Part shown: piece after piece, positions 32,141 to 41,080 of the stretch | Numbering within the stretch: position 1 is the first letter of the stretch | Layout of the letters: each line of letters begins with the position of its first letter | Origin: Nonomuraea rhodomycinica | GTDB taxonomy: Bacteria; Actinomycetota; Actinomycetes; Streptosporangiales; Streptosporangiaceae | DNA length: 64,000 nucleotides | Direction: 5' to 3' | Assembly (NCBI RefSeq): GCF_013363995.1 | Contig: NZ_JABWGO010000007.1 | Coordinates: 186,001-250,000 of the forward strand | Notes under the pieces: model-generated | Databases searched by the model: none | What the model was told of the DNA's origin: nothing | Seen by the model: the letters and a program-made list of their open reading frames with translations, nothing else | Made by a program: the position numbers and the translations under genes

Positions 32141-33655
32141 ATGCGCGTATCCATCATCAAAGGGGTCACCGCTGTCGTCGCGGCCCTCGCCCTGCCCCTG
32201 GCCGTCTCGGCTCCGGCGCAGGCCAAGGGGCTCGACGACGCCTTCGCCAAGCTGCTGATGAAGCAGGTCACGGGGGCGAACGTGCAGAAGCACCTGGCCG
32301 CGCTCCAGGGCATCGCCGACGCCAACGGGGGCACCCGCGCCGCGGGCACGCCCGGCTACGCCGCCTCGCGCGACTACGTGGCGGGCAAGCTGCGCAAGGC
32401 CGGCTACAAGGTCACGCTGAACCCGATCCACTTCGTCGAGAGCTGGACCGAGGACAGCCCGCCGACCCTGGAGCTGACCGCGCCGAGCCAGAAGACGTAC
32501 GCACCGAACGACGACTTCTACACCTTCCAGCCCTCGCCGGCCGGCGAGGTCACCGCGCAGGTCCAGGGCGTGGACCTGACGCTGCCGCCGACCCCCACGC
32601 CGACCTCCACCAGCGGCTGCGAGGCGGCCGACTTCGACGGGTTCGTGGCCGGCCGGATCGCGCTGATCCAGCGGGGCACGTGCGCGTTCGCGCAGAAGAT
32701 CCGTAACGCCGGGTTCGCCGGGGCGTCCGGCATCATCGTCTTCAACGAGGGCCAGCCCGGCCGCACCGACGCGTTCCCGCTGAACATCGGCGAGTGGCGG
32801 GCCGGGGTGCCCATGGTCTTCGCCGACTTCGCGGTCGGCAACGAGCTGGCCTCCACCCCGGGCGCGACCGTCCACCTCAAGGTGGACGCCACGCTCAAGC
32901 TCGGCACCGACCACAACGTCATCGCCGAGACGCGCTTCGGCGACCCGCGCAACGTCGTCATGCTCGGCGCCCACCTCGACAGCGTGACGGCCGGGCCGGG
33001 CATCAACGACAACGGCTCCGGCAGCGCGACCATCCTGGAGACCGCCCTGCGGATGGCGCACTACCCGGTGCGCAACAAGGTCCGGTTCGGGTTCTGGGCG
33101 GCCGAGGAGATCGGCCTGCTCGGCTCCGACCAGTACGTGGAGAACCTGACCGACGCCGAGCGCGACCGGATCCGGCTGTACCTGAACTTCGACATGGTGG
33201 CCTCGCCGAACTACGCCTACAAGCTGTACGACGGCGACGACTCCGACGCCACCGGCTCCCCGGCCGGCCCGCCCGGATCCGCCCAGATCGAGAAGCAGCT
33301 CGAGGCGTTCTACGACGCGCGAGGACTGGGCCACGTGGGCACCGACTTCGACGGCCGGTCCGACTACGGGCCGTTCATCGCGGTCGGCATCCCGTCCGGC
33401 GGCATCTTCACCGGCGCCGAGGGGATCAAGACGGCTCAGGAGGCCGCGGTGTTCGGCGGCACGGCCGGGACCGCCTACGACGCCTGCTACCACCAGGCGT
33501 GCGACACCACCGCCAACATCAACGCGACCGCGCTCGACGTCAACGCCGACGCGATCGCCGACTCCACCGCCCGCTACGCCTTCAACCTGAGCTCCATCCC
33601 GGAGCGGGCCGGCACCGCCGGCACCTCCCGGGTCGCCCTGCGCACCGCGAGCTGA
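32141..33655 (+). CDS. secreted M28 family aminopeptidase with PA domain
   Basis: 504 residues with a signal peptide (cleavage after APAQA, residue ~28). A protease-associated domain (~150-255) is inserted ahead of the catalytic core. The two-zinc site of the Streptomyces griseus aminopeptidase type is complete: His278 and Asp290, catalytic Glu322 and ligand Glu323, Asp351 and His451. It should remove N-terminal residues, mainly hydrophobic, from extracellular peptides. GGAGGAG precedes the ATG at 32141. A hairpin follows the stop, so the gene is probably transcribed alone. Confidence 0.93.
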   Translation: MRVSIIKGVTAVVAALALPLAVSAPAQAKGLDDAFAKLLMKQVTGANVQKHLAALQGIADANGGTRAAGTPGYAASRDYVAGKLRKAGYKVTLNPIHFVESWTEDSPPTLELTAPSQKTYAPNDDFYTFQPSPAGEVTAQVQGVDLTLPPTPTPTSTSGCEAADFDGFVAGRIALIQRGTCAFAQKIRNAGFAGASGIIVFNEGQPGRTDAFPLNIGEWRAGVPMVFADFAVGNELASTPGATVHLKVDATLKLGTDHNVIAETRFGDPRNVVMLGAHLDSVTAGPGINDNGSGSATILETALRMAHYPVRNKVRFGFWAAEEIGLLGSDQYVENLTDAERDRIRLYLNFDMVASPNYAYKLYDGDDSDATGSPAGPPGSAQIEKQLEAFYDARGLGHVGTDFDGRSDYGPFIAVGIPSGGIFTGAEGIKTAQEAAVFGGTAGTAYDACYHQACDTTANINATALDVNADAIADSTARYAFNLSSIPERAGTAGTSRVALRTAS

Positions 33656-33670
33656 CCCTGTCCGTCCCGA

Positions 33671-33699
33671 GGGCGGTCGCCGTGAGGCGGCCGCCCTTT
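33671..33699 (+). terminator. hairpin terminator after the M28 gene
   Basis: GGGCGGTCGCC (33671-33681) pairs with GGCGGCCGCCC (33686-33696) with a single G-U pair, followed by TTT. Confidence 0.78.
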
Positions 33700-33779
33700 C
33701 GCGTGCCCGAGATCAGAGGCATAGCGGAAGGCGCGCCGTGGCGTCTGATGGAGGACATCCACATCTCTTGGAGGTGACC

Positions 33780-34289
33780 GTGGACCCCGCAGACGAGCGA
33801 GGTTTCCGCGAGTTCGTTGCCGCCCGCTCGCCCGCGCTGATGCGCCTCGGTTATCTGATCACCGGCGGTGACCAGTACGCCGCCGAGGACCTGGTGCAGG
33901 GCGCGCTGGCGAAGCTGGCTTCCCGGTGGCGGCGCGTCCAGGCGCCCGAGGCGTACGTCAGGCAGATCATGTACCGCCAGCACATCAGCTGGTGGCGCAC
34001 GGCGGCCCGGCGCGGCGAGGTCGTCCAGGCCGCGCCGCCCGAGCTGCCCGGCGAGGACCGCACCCACCAGAGCGAGCTGCGCATGGTGCTGCGCTCCGCG
34101 CTGGCCCGGCTCACCCCGCGCCAGCGCACCATGCTCGTGCTGCGGTACTTCGAGGACCTGCCCGACCACCAGGTCGCCCGCGAACTCGGCTGCTCCGTCG
34201 GAACGGTACGCAGCACCACCCACCGATCCCTCGCCCGGCTGCGCGAGATCGCTCCCGAGCTCGCCGAGGAACTGGAGGCCGTCCGATGA
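33780..34289 (+). CDS. SigE family ECF-type sigma factor
   Basis: 169 residues. Region 2 (FREFVAARSPALMRLGYLITGG; AEDLVQGALAKLASRW) and region 4 (LARLTPRQRTMLVLRYFEDLPDHQVARELGCSVGTVRSTTHRSLARL) match the actinobacterial SigE-type ECF subgroup. The GTG at 33780 is preferred because GGAGG lies 5 nt upstream; an upstream GTG at 33738 would add 14 residues. The stop overlaps the next gene as ATGA. Confidence 0.9.
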   Translation: MDPADERGFREFVAARSPALMRLGYLITGGDQYAAEDLVQGALAKLASRWRRVQAPEAYVRQIMYRQHISWWRTAARRGEVVQAAPPELPGEDRTHQSELRMVLRSALARLTPRQRTMLVLRYFEDLPDHQVARELGCSVGTVRSTTHRSLARLREIAPELAEELEAVR

Positions 34290-35536
34290 CCCGACTGCTG
34301 CGCGACACCCTGGAGGAGTGGGCCGGCGAGGCCCGGGTGCCGCACGACCTGGCCGACCGGGCGCTCGGCGTCCGGCGTCCGGCACGGGCGCCGCGGGGGC
34401 GCGTCCGGCCGTGGGCGCTGGTCGCGGGCGCGGTCGCCCTGGCCACGGGGGTGACGGCCGCGCTCGTCGTCCCGGGGGCGGGCGTGCAGGACCGCGGGGC
34501 CACCGTACGGCCCGCGACGGGGCTGACGCTCCCGGAGCGGCCGTCGCCCGCGCCGACAGACATCCGCACGTACACCGAGGGACGGCCGCCGCGCACGCTC
34601 ATCGCGGCGGGGAACGTCGCGGTGTCCGCCTACTGGACGACCGCCACGGAGAAGGCGTCGGCGAAGCTCCAGCGCTTCCGGCGGACGTGGTGGCTGTACG
34701 ACCCCAGGAACGACGGCTACGAGAAGACCGACTGGACCTGGGTGGACGTCGCCCCCGGGCTCCGGACCGCCGCCGCGATCTCGGGCGGCCTGCTGGGCAG
34801 ACAGATCGTGATCGTGGACATGGCGACGCGCAGGAACCTGTCGGTCATCGGCCTGGAGCACGACGCCGGCTCACTCGTCTGGTCGCCGGACGGCACCAAG
34901 CTCCTGGTCACCACCTACTCCGACTATCCCGATCAGTGGAAGGGGTCGTCGGACTCTCCCGACTGGCACATCAACGGCGGAGGGCATCGCACCGGCTACT
35001 ACCTCATCGACGTCACCACGGGCGAGAAGGAGTACCACCCGCTGCCCGCGCTGTCCGACATGATGGACGCCCCGGCGGGCAGCGGCCCGGGCAACAGCAA
35101 CAGCCGCCAGGACCTCGGATGGAGCCTGGACGGCTCGCTGATCTGGGCCCCCACCAACACCACGCCCGACCGGCTCTTCTACACCCTGGACGGCAAGCGC
35201 CACGACCCGCCCGCCGACCGGTACATCCCCTACACCGGCACGACCGCTCTGTCGCCCGACGGGAAGCTGGTCATCGGCCCGCGGCAGTCCGGGCTGCCCA
35301 CGGAGATCACGGACGCGGAGTCGGGAAAGGTCGTCGGCCGGCAGAGGGTGCTCCAGCTCCTCGCCTGGGCCGACGACGACAACGTGGTCGCGCTGGGCTG
35401 CGCCCGCGAGTGCGACGACGAGTTCGACAACGGGCTCGTGCTCGTCAGCGTGGACGGGACCAGGACCACCCAGCTCGCCGCCACCGGCAAGAGCGACGGC
35501 GAGGACTCCTGGCGCTGGGTCCTCACGCCCCGCTGA
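34286..35536 (+). CDS. membrane protein with propeller-like external domain, probable sigma partner
   Basis: 416 residues: a short cytoplasmic N-terminus, one membrane helix at ~43-64, and a large extracytoplasmic domain. The external part has repeated WSPDGTKLL / WSLDGSLIW / LSPDGKLVI segments, as in beta-propeller TolB-like proteins. Coupled to the SigE-type gene by ATGA, so an anti-sigma or signal-sensing role is likely but not shown. A classical zinc anti-sigma motif is not visible. Confidence 0.82.
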   Translation: MTRLLRDTLEEWAGEARVPHDLADRALGVRRPARAPRGRVRPWALVAGAVALATGVTAALVVPGAGVQDRGATVRPATGLTLPERPSPAPTDIRTYTEGRPPRTLIAAGNVAVSAYWTTATEKASAKLQRFRRTWWLYDPRNDGYEKTDWTWVDVAPGLRTAAAISGGLLGRQIVIVDMATRRNLSVIGLEHDAGSLVWSPDGTKLLVTTYSDYPDQWKGSSDSPDWHINGGGHRTGYYLIDVTTGEKEYHPLPALSDMMDAPAGSGPGNSNSRQDLGWSLDGSLIWAPTNTTPDRLFYTLDGKRHDPPADRYIPYTGTTALSPDGKLVIGPRQSGLPTEITDAESGKVVGRQRVLQLLAWADDDNVVALGCARECDDEFDNGLVLVSVDGTRTTQLAATGKSDGEDSWRWVLTPR

Positions 35537-35620
35537 CCTGCGCACACGTCCCACAGAGGCTTGGACGCCGCGTTCCGGGGCACCTGGAAGGTCGTCTTCG
35601 GGCGATTTGAGGAGGTTCCG

Positions 35621-36442
35621 GTGACCACTGTGGAGAACGCCGGGCGGCAGGCCCGCACGATGGCGCGGCGGGCGGCCGACCATCCGATGCTCGACCGGCT
35701 GGCCAGGGTGGGCCTGGCCTGCCGGGGGGTGCTGTACGCGCTCATCGGGGTGCTGGCGGTGCAGATCGCTCTCGGCAGCGGGGACAAGCAGGCCGACAAG
35801 GGCGGCGCGATGACCACGATCGCGAGCCTGCCGTTCGGCTCGGTGCTGCTGTGGATCATGGTCGTCGGCTTCGCCGGGCTGGCCCTCTGGCAGGCGTCCG
35901 AGGCGCTGTTCGGCGGGCTCAGGATCACCAAGGACCGCGTCGAGGCGGCGTTCCGCGCCGTCGTGTACGCGCTGATCGTCGGCTCCCTGCTGACCCTGCT
36001 GCTGTCCGGGAAGCCCGGCTCGGACGACAAGAAGTCGCAGGACGTCACCGCCAAGCTGCTCGACCTGCCGGGCGGCCAGTTCATCGTCGGCCTGATCGGG
36101 CTCGCCATCATCGGGCTCGGCGGCTACTGGATCTACCAGGGGTGGAAGAAGAAGTTCCGCGAGGAGCTGGACCAGGGCCGCATGTCGCCCAACGCGCGCA
36201 AGCTCATGGACCGCCTGGGCACGGCCGGCTACGTGGCGCGCGGCGCCATCGCCGCCCTCGCGGGCGTGTTCGTGGTGCAGGCGGCGATCACCTACGACCC
36301 GGACAAGGCGGGCGGCATCGACGCCACCCTGCGGGCCTTCGCCGACACCCCGGTCGGGCCGTGGCTGCTCGTGGTGGTGGCCCTCGGGCTGCTGCTGTTC
36401 GCCGGCTACTGCTTCGGCGAGTCGCGCTGGCGCCGCACCTGA
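35621..36442 (+). CDS. DUF1206 membrane protein
   Basis: 273 residues with six hydrophobic helices in three similar pairs (VGLACRGVLYALIGVLAVQIAL, ... GTAGYVARGAIAALAGVFVVQAAI). These repeated G-x-x-A-R-G segments define DUF1206. The function is unknown. The GTG at 35621 is supported by GAGGAGG 5 nt upstream. It lies 84 bp after the sigma-partner gene and converges with the PLP enzyme gene. Confidence 0.87.
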   Translation: MTTVENAGRQARTMARRAADHPMLDRLARVGLACRGVLYALIGVLAVQIALGSGDKQADKGGAMTTIASLPFGSVLLWIMVVGFAGLALWQASEALFGGLRITKDRVEAAFRAVVYALIVGSLLTLLLSGKPGSDDKKSQDVTAKLLDLPGGQFIVGLIGLAIIGLGGYWIYQGWKKKFREELDQGRMSPNARKLMDRLGTAGYVARGAIAALAGVFVVQAAITYDPDKAGGIDATLRAFADTPVGPWLLVVVALGLLLFAGYCFGESRWRRT

Positions 36443-36477
36443 CATCCGTCGCGTACGGACCTGCGGCCGGGCCGGGG

Positions 36478-37902
36478 TCAGCCGTAGAGGACCGAGAGGA
36501 ACCTGACCAGCACGGCCTCCCGCTGAGCCGCCGGGAGGGCGTCGAGGACGGTGTTCACCACGGCCATCTCCGGCTGGCCCCGGCCCGGCCGCAGGTCCAC
36601 GCCCACGGAGGCGGCCAGTTCGGCGAACGTCGCGTCGTCCAGCGCCGCCAGGTCGAGCCCGGCGACCAGCTCCACCAGCCCCTCGGGCAGCACGACGGGG
36701 CCACGCAGCCGGGCCGCCTCCGCCGACTCGGCGATCACCTTGAGCATCGCCTCCACCCCGGCCCGGGTCACCCCGGTCACGGTGACGTGCAGGTTGGCCG
36801 GGATCCCCGCGTACGACAGCTGGGGCTGCAGGAACCAGCCGCGCGCCCGCGCCTCGTCGGCCAGCACGAACACGTCCACCTCGCCGCCCACGGAGGCGAA
36901 GGAGACCAGCGCCGAGTCCGGCTCGCCGAGCACCCGCAGGCCCGGGACGCGGGCGATGCCCTCGCGCAGTGCCGCCGCCGCCTCCAGCGTGGCGCGGCCC
37001 AGCTCCAGGTAGCCCTCCCGGCCGAGCGCCCGCAGCGTCGCCCAGGCGCCGGCCAGCGGCCCGGCGGAGCGGGAGCTCTGCACGGTCGCGTTGATGACGG
37101 TGTAGCCCGGCCAGGCCGCCGAGGCGAAGTACGCCGCGCGGCGCATCGCCGGGTCGGCGAACAGCACGACGGAGGCGCCCTTCGGGGCGTAGCCGAACTT
37201 GTGCAGGTCGCACGAGAGCGAGGTCACGCCCGGCACCGACAGGTCGAACGGCGGCACGCGCGCCCCGGCCTCGCGCAGCCACGGCAGCAGCCACCCGCCC
37301 ACGCACGCGTCCACGTGGCAGGGGACGCCCGCGGCGGCGGCCACGGCGGCGATCTCCGCCACCGGGTCGATCACCCCCTGGGGATAGGACGGGGCCGAGG
37401 CCACGACGAGCACGGTGTCGGCCGTGAGCGCCGCCTCGACGTCCGCCGCCCGCGCCCGGTACGTGCCCAGGTCCACCGGCACCGGCCGCACGCGCACGCC
37501 CAGGTAGTGGGCCGCCTTGTGGAAGGCCGGATGGGCGGTGACCGGCACGACCATCTCCGGCCGCTCCCGGCCGGCCAGGTCGCGGGCCGCCTTCACCGCC
37601 AGCATGACCGACTCGGTGCCGCCGCTGGTGAAGATGCCGTGGCCGCCGCCGAGCAGGTCCGCCACCGCGCCCACGACCTGCCGCTCCATCTCCACCACGC
37701 TCGGGAAGGCGGTCGGGTCGAGGCTGTTGACCTCCAGCATCTCGACGTACGCGCGGGTCGCCGCCTCGTGGACCTCGAGGCGGCCGGTGTCGTAGACGTA
37801 CGCGGTCACCTGGCCGCCGCGTACGGGCAGGTCGTGCTCCTTGAGGCGGGCGACCTCGGCCAGCAGCTCCTCGGCCGTGCTCCCCGTGACGGGCAGGTTC
37901 AC
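36478..37902 (-). CDS. PLP-dependent decarboxylase/lyase, sphingosine-1-phosphate lyase-like
   Basis: 474 residues of the fold-type I group II decarboxylase family. The Schiff-base lysine lies in SCDLHKFGYAPKG, the sequence typical of sphingosine-1-phosphate lyases (DxHKxGxAPKG); PLP-contact motifs are TSGGTES and HVDACVGGW. S1P-lyase-like proteins in bacteria cleave phosphorylated long-chain bases or similar amino alcohols, but related enzymes decarboxylate amino acids, so the substrate is open. The GTG start lies 33 bp after the methyltransferase gene on the same strand, so they may form an operon. Confidence 0.88.
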   Translation of the reverse strand: MNLPVTGSTAEELLAEVARLKEHDLPVRGGQVTAYVYDTGRLEVHEAATRAYVEMLEVNSLDPTAFPSVVEMERQVVGAVADLLGGGHGIFTSGGTESVMLAVKAARDLAGRERPEMVVPVTAHPAFHKAAHYLGVRVRPVPVDLGTYRARAADVEAALTADTVLVVASAPSYPQGVIDPVAEIAAVAAAAGVPCHVDACVGGWLLPWLREAGARVPPFDLSVPGVTSLSCDLHKFGYAPKGASVVLFADPAMRRAAYFASAAWPGYTVINATVQSSRSAGPLAGAWATLRALGREGYLELGRATLEAAAALREGIARVPGLRVLGEPDSALVSFASVGGEVDVFVLADEARARGWFLQPQLSYAGIPANLHVTVTGVTRAGVEAMLKVIAESAEAARLRGPVVLPEGLVELVAGLDLAALDDATFAELAASVGVDLRPGRGQPEMAVVNTVLDALPAAQREAVLVRFLSVLYG

Positions 37903-37935
37903 GCGGCCGAATGTAGATCCGTCCGTACGGAACGG

Positions 37936-39045
37936 TCAATCGGCGGCGGGGACCGGAGGCGCCTCCGCGCGCGTGCGCAGCCGGTGGACCCGCCGGTCGC
38001 CGCCCCAGCGGACGATCGCCTCCTGGTCGGCGAAGGCCAGCGCGCGCATCATGTTGCCGCCGTCGGCCGCCTCCACCGTGCGGCGCAGCCGCCGCCGCAG
38101 CGGCTCCGTCAGCCGGTCCGTGCCGGCCTCCACCGCGTCGCCGTAGTGCGGGGCGTAGGAGACACCCGCGAAGCCGGTACGGCTCAGCAGCGTGCGCAGC
38201 GTCTCGGCCGAGTAGAACATCAGGTGGTTCTTGGTGAAGCCGCTCCACGTCGGGCCGTACGCCTTGAGCAGCAGCGAGCGGGCGTTCACCGTCAGCACGA
38301 GCAGCACGCCGCCCGGCGCCAGCAGCCGCCTGAAGAGCGAGAAGTCCGACAACGGCCGCGGCAGGTGGGCGAGCACCGACCACAGCGTGATCACGTCGAA
38401 GCCGCCCTCCGCGATCTCCGGCACGTCCTCCGGCGCCCCGAAGTACGCCCGCGCCCGGGTCAGCCGCGCGTTGGCCTGCTCCACCGAGTCGGGCGACAGG
38501 TCCACCCCGTACGCCTCGAAGCCCCGCTGCTCGGCCAGTTCGAGGAACAGCCCGGCGCCGCAGCCGAAGTCGAGCAGCCGCCGGCCCCGCCCGTCGCTGA
38601 ACACCGGCGCGAACGCGTCCATCGTCAGGCGGTAGCGGCGCTGCCGGTTGGCCGCGTAGTCGCCGGTCAGGAAGCCGCTGTAGCCGGTGGCGTACAGGTC
38701 GCCGAGATGCTCGGGACGCACGTTCGGGTTGCGGTACAGGAAGCCGCACGACGGGCAGCGGACGACCCGGTAGCTCCACCCGTCGCCGTTGGCCGGCCGG
38801 AACAGCGGCTGCTGGCGCGACTGCCCGCACATCAGGCAGCTCACGAACTCCTCGATCGCGCCGAGCGGCGTGCGCGCCGCGTAGTCCGCGAGCGGCACCA
38901 CCGGCGCGCGCCGCAGCCGCCCGCGCCACTGCGCCTCGCGCACCAGCCGCTCGCCGGGACGCACGTAGACGCGCTGAGTCCAGTGGACACGGTCGTAGCG
39001 GGAACCGTAGACGATCCGGCTGATCAGCCGCCGCGCGGAAACCAT
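37936..39045 (-). CDS. SAM-dependent methyltransferase with zinc-ribbon
   Basis: 369 residues. A two-CxxC zinc-finger-like segment (CLMCGQS ... CPSCGFLYRNP, residues ~70-105) precedes a class I Rossmann methyltransferase domain with motif I LLDFGCGAGLFLELA and post-I EAYGVDLSP. This layout is common among methyltransferases of polysaccharide and sugar-modification clusters. GAGGTG lies before the ATG at 39045. The acceptor is unknown. Confidence 0.88.
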   Translation of the reverse strand: MVSARRLISRIVYGSRYDRVHWTQRVYVRPGERLVREAQWRGRLRRAPVVPLADYAARTPLGAIEEFVSCLMCGQSRQQPLFRPANGDGWSYRVVRCPSCGFLYRNPNVRPEHLGDLYATGYSGFLTGDYAANRQRRYRLTMDAFAPVFSDGRGRRLLDFGCGAGLFLELAEQRGFEAYGVDLSPDSVEQANARLTRARAYFGAPEDVPEIAEGGFDVITLWSVLAHLPRPLSDFSLFRRLLAPGGVLLVLTVNARSLLLKAYGPTWSGFTKNHLMFYSAETLRTLLSRTGFAGVSYAPHYGDAVEAGTDRLTEPLRRRLRRTVEAADGGNMMRALAFADQEAIVRWGGDRRVHRLRTRAEAPPVPAAD

Positions 39046-39117
39046 GGCAACACCTCGAAAAAGAGCGGAATGCCGGGGATTTGCCCTCGTCTGTGAGCGG
39101 CTACGCCCTTGCCCGGG

Positions 39118-40047
39118 TCAAGACGGGGTTCCCGATGCCCCTGCGTGAGGTGTGGTGAGCAGGGGAGCGGCCGGGGCCGCGGTGCCGTGCGTGAGGCCGT
39201 GCGCCTCGGCCCAGGCGTCGAGCCTGCGGATGGCGGCGTGGTCGGGGCCGCCCGCCGGGGCGCTCATGAGCACGATCGCCTGCTCGCCGTCGTCCACGCA
39301 GGTGAGGACCTGCCAGTCCACGCTGAACCGGCCCGCCACCGGGTGGTCGAGGCGGCTGCTGCCCGAGGTGCGCATGGTCACCAGGTGCTGGACCCACCAG
39401 GTGCGGAAGTCCTGGTCCCGTACGGACAGCTCGCCCACGAGCTCCCGCAGCCGGGGCGCGTCGCACGCCACGCCGGCCGCCAGCCGCAGCGCCGACACGG
39501 CCTCCTGCGCGCGCTCGCGCCAGTCCACGAGCATGGAGCGGACGTACGGGTCGAGGAACGTCATCCGCACGTAGTTGCGGTGCCCGGGCTCCATCGCGGC
39601 CAGGTCGCCGAGCAGCGCGACGGCCAGCCGGTTCCAGGCGAGGACGTCCAAGTAGCGGCTCAGGACCAGGGCGGGGGTGTCGGCGAGGTTGGCCAGCAGG
39701 CGCTCCACCTGAGGGCTCACCCGCGGGGCCGAGCCGCCGCGGCGCTCGGCCTCGTCGGGGTGCGCGAGCTGGATGAGGTGGCGCTGCTGGTCGTCGTTGA
39801 GCATCAGGGCGCGGCCGATGGCGTGCAGCACCGGCCGGGAGGCGGTGCGGACGCGGCCCTGTTCGAGGCGCGTGTAGTAGTCGATGCTGATGCCGGCGAG
39901 CTGGGCCACCTCTTCCCGGCGCAGACCGGGCACGCGTCGCGGGTAGCCGGTCTCCGGCAGGCCCACGTCCGCCGCGGTGATCAGGGAGCGCCGGGCGCAC
40001 AGGAAGTCGCCCAGCGGCCCTCTCGGGCTCGCGTCCGGTGGTCGCAT
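39118..40047 (-). CDS. XRE family regulator with MmyB-like ligand-binding domain
   Basis: 309 residues. The N-terminal HTH (GYPRRVPGLRREEVAQLAGISIDYYTRLEQGR) is joined to a ~170-residue MmyB-like domain (VLSRYLDVLAWNRLAVALLGD; HPVAGRFSVDWQVL), the standard layout of a very large actinobacterial regulator family that binds fatty-acid-like or other small ligands. No ribosome-binding site precedes the start; GTG 40050 and ATG 40047 are adjacent, so the mRNA may be leaderless. Targets are unknown; such regulators usually control a neighbouring or divergent oxidoreductase, which is missing here. Confidence 0.9.
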   Translation of the reverse strand: MRPPDASPRGPLGDFLCARRSLITAADVGLPETGYPRRVPGLRREEVAQLAGISIDYYTRLEQGRVRTASRPVLHAIGRALMLNDDQQRHLIQLAHPDEAERRGGSAPRVSPQVERLLANLADTPALVLSRYLDVLAWNRLAVALLGDLAAMEPGHRNYVRMTFLDPYVRSMLVDWRERAQEAVSALRLAAGVACDAPRLRELVGELSVRDQDFRTWWVQHLVTMRTSGSSRLDHPVAGRFSVDWQVLTCVDDGEQAIVLMSAPAGGPDHAAIRRLDAWAEAHGLTHGTAAPAAPLLTTPHAGASGTPS

Positions 40048-40160
40048 CACCGGGATTATGGCATCTATACGGAGCTTTCACCGGGGAAAACCGTTCCTCG
40101 GAACGACGCATCCTTCCAGGTCAGCGCGGTAGCCGCCAAGCTTTGACGTGGAGGGGGGAG

Positions 40161-40210
40161 GGGGCCGGCCGCCGCTGACCGGGAGGGAATCCGCAGCGGC
40201 CGGCCCCTTT
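40161..40210. terminator. hairpin terminator, near sensor and XRE genes
   Basis: GGGGCCGGCCGCCGCTG (40161-40177) pairs, with a 2-nt bulge, with CAGCGGCCGGCCCC (40194-40207) and is followed by TTT on the plus strand. On the minus strand it lies downstream of the sensor-domain gene, which is probably its main use. Confidence 0.7.
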
Positions 40211-40242
40211 CGTTGGGACCTGTCCTGATTCGTCTCGGCACG

Positions 40243-40287
40243 GGTTCAGAGGCCGGCGGTTCGGAGGCGGGCGGTTCAGAGGCGGGC
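40243..40287 (-). repeat. three 15-bp tandem repeats spanning a stop codon
   Basis: GGTTCAGAGGCCGGC (40243-40257), GGTTCGGAGGCGGGC (40258-40272) and GGTTCAGAGGCGGGC (40273-40287). The TGA stop of the minus-strand sensor gene (40276-40278) lies in the third unit, and the first unit carries the same triplet in the same frame. Confidence 0.87.
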
Positions 40288-40959
40288 GGCGGCGCGGAAC
40301 GCCGGCTGGGCGGCGCCGTACACGTGCGGGTCGTACGGGCTCTCCGCGACCGGGCGGGCCAGCAGGAGCTGCGCGGGCACCGCCCTGAGCAGCGCGGCCG
40401 TCCGCACGGCGGGCGCGAGCGTCAGCGCGAACAGCGCGCCCACGGCCGTGTTGAACATCACGAACGTCGCCGTGCCGGTGCCCAGGCCGAGAAGCTGCGG
40501 CAGGCCGCCGTCCACGCCCGGGATCCCGGCGATGATCCAGCCGTACAGCGGGAATGTCAGCCCGGCGACGGCGCCCGCCCACCACACGGTGGTGATGACG
40601 AACGCGACCACGGCGAACGGGAGCGCCACGACGGCGTGCAGCAGGTCCAGCCACGCCTGGGGGCCGGCCAGCGGGTTCAGCGTCCGCCGCCACCGGCCCG
40701 CGTCCGCCGGCGGGCCGGCGTACTCCGGCCGGCCGACCGGGCGGCGCAGGACGTCGGCGAGCGACTCCCGCTCGCTCTCGGCGAAGCCGCGCGCGAGGAC
40801 GGCGGTGCCGGCCAGCACGGGAAGGCCGACGACGGCGACCGCGCCGCCGAGCCCGGCCGCGACACCGGCCACGACCAGCCCGAAGGAGGCGATCGAGGCC
40901 GGCAGGCCCATGAAGGTGTAGCGGGTGTCGGTGGCGATGCGGTGCCGGAGGTTCGTCAT
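40276..40959 (-). CDS. stand-alone sensor-domain membrane protein
   Basis: 227 residues with four to five hydrophobic helices. It starts TNLRHRIATDTRYTFMGLPASIASF and contains ARGFAESERESLADVLRRP, the pattern of the putative sensor domain that forms the N-terminus of many actinobacterial histidine kinases. Here the protein ends before any kinase domain, so it is either a free-standing sensor or the truncated remains of a kinase. The ATG at 40959 has no ribosome-binding site. The stop codon sits in a 15-bp tandem repeat. Confidence 0.82.
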   Translation of the reverse strand: MTNLRHRIATDTRYTFMGLPASIASFGLVVAGVAAGLGGAVAVVGLPVLAGTAVLARGFAESERESLADVLRRPVGRPEYAGPPADAGRWRRTLNPLAGPQAWLDLLHAVVALPFAVVAFVITTVWWAGAVAGLTFPLYGWIIAGIPGVDGGLPQLLGLGTGTATFVMFNTAVGALFALTLAPAVRTAALLRAVPAQLLLARPVAESPYDPHVYGAAQPAFRAAARL

Positions 40960-41080
40960 GACGAGAACGCTACGGAGCCGGACGGCGCCGGACGATGCCG
41001 CCGGCAGGTCAGCCGGGGGTAGGGACAGCCCTACCTCCACGCGCATGGCGCGGCGCTGCCCCCGCACGCAGGCCGAGCGG

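Noticed and set aside
34871..38929. 1352-codon minus-strand frame
   Set aside because: It is a shadow of the PLP enzyme and methyltransferase genes and crosses genes on the other strand. No domain or ribosome-binding site supports it.
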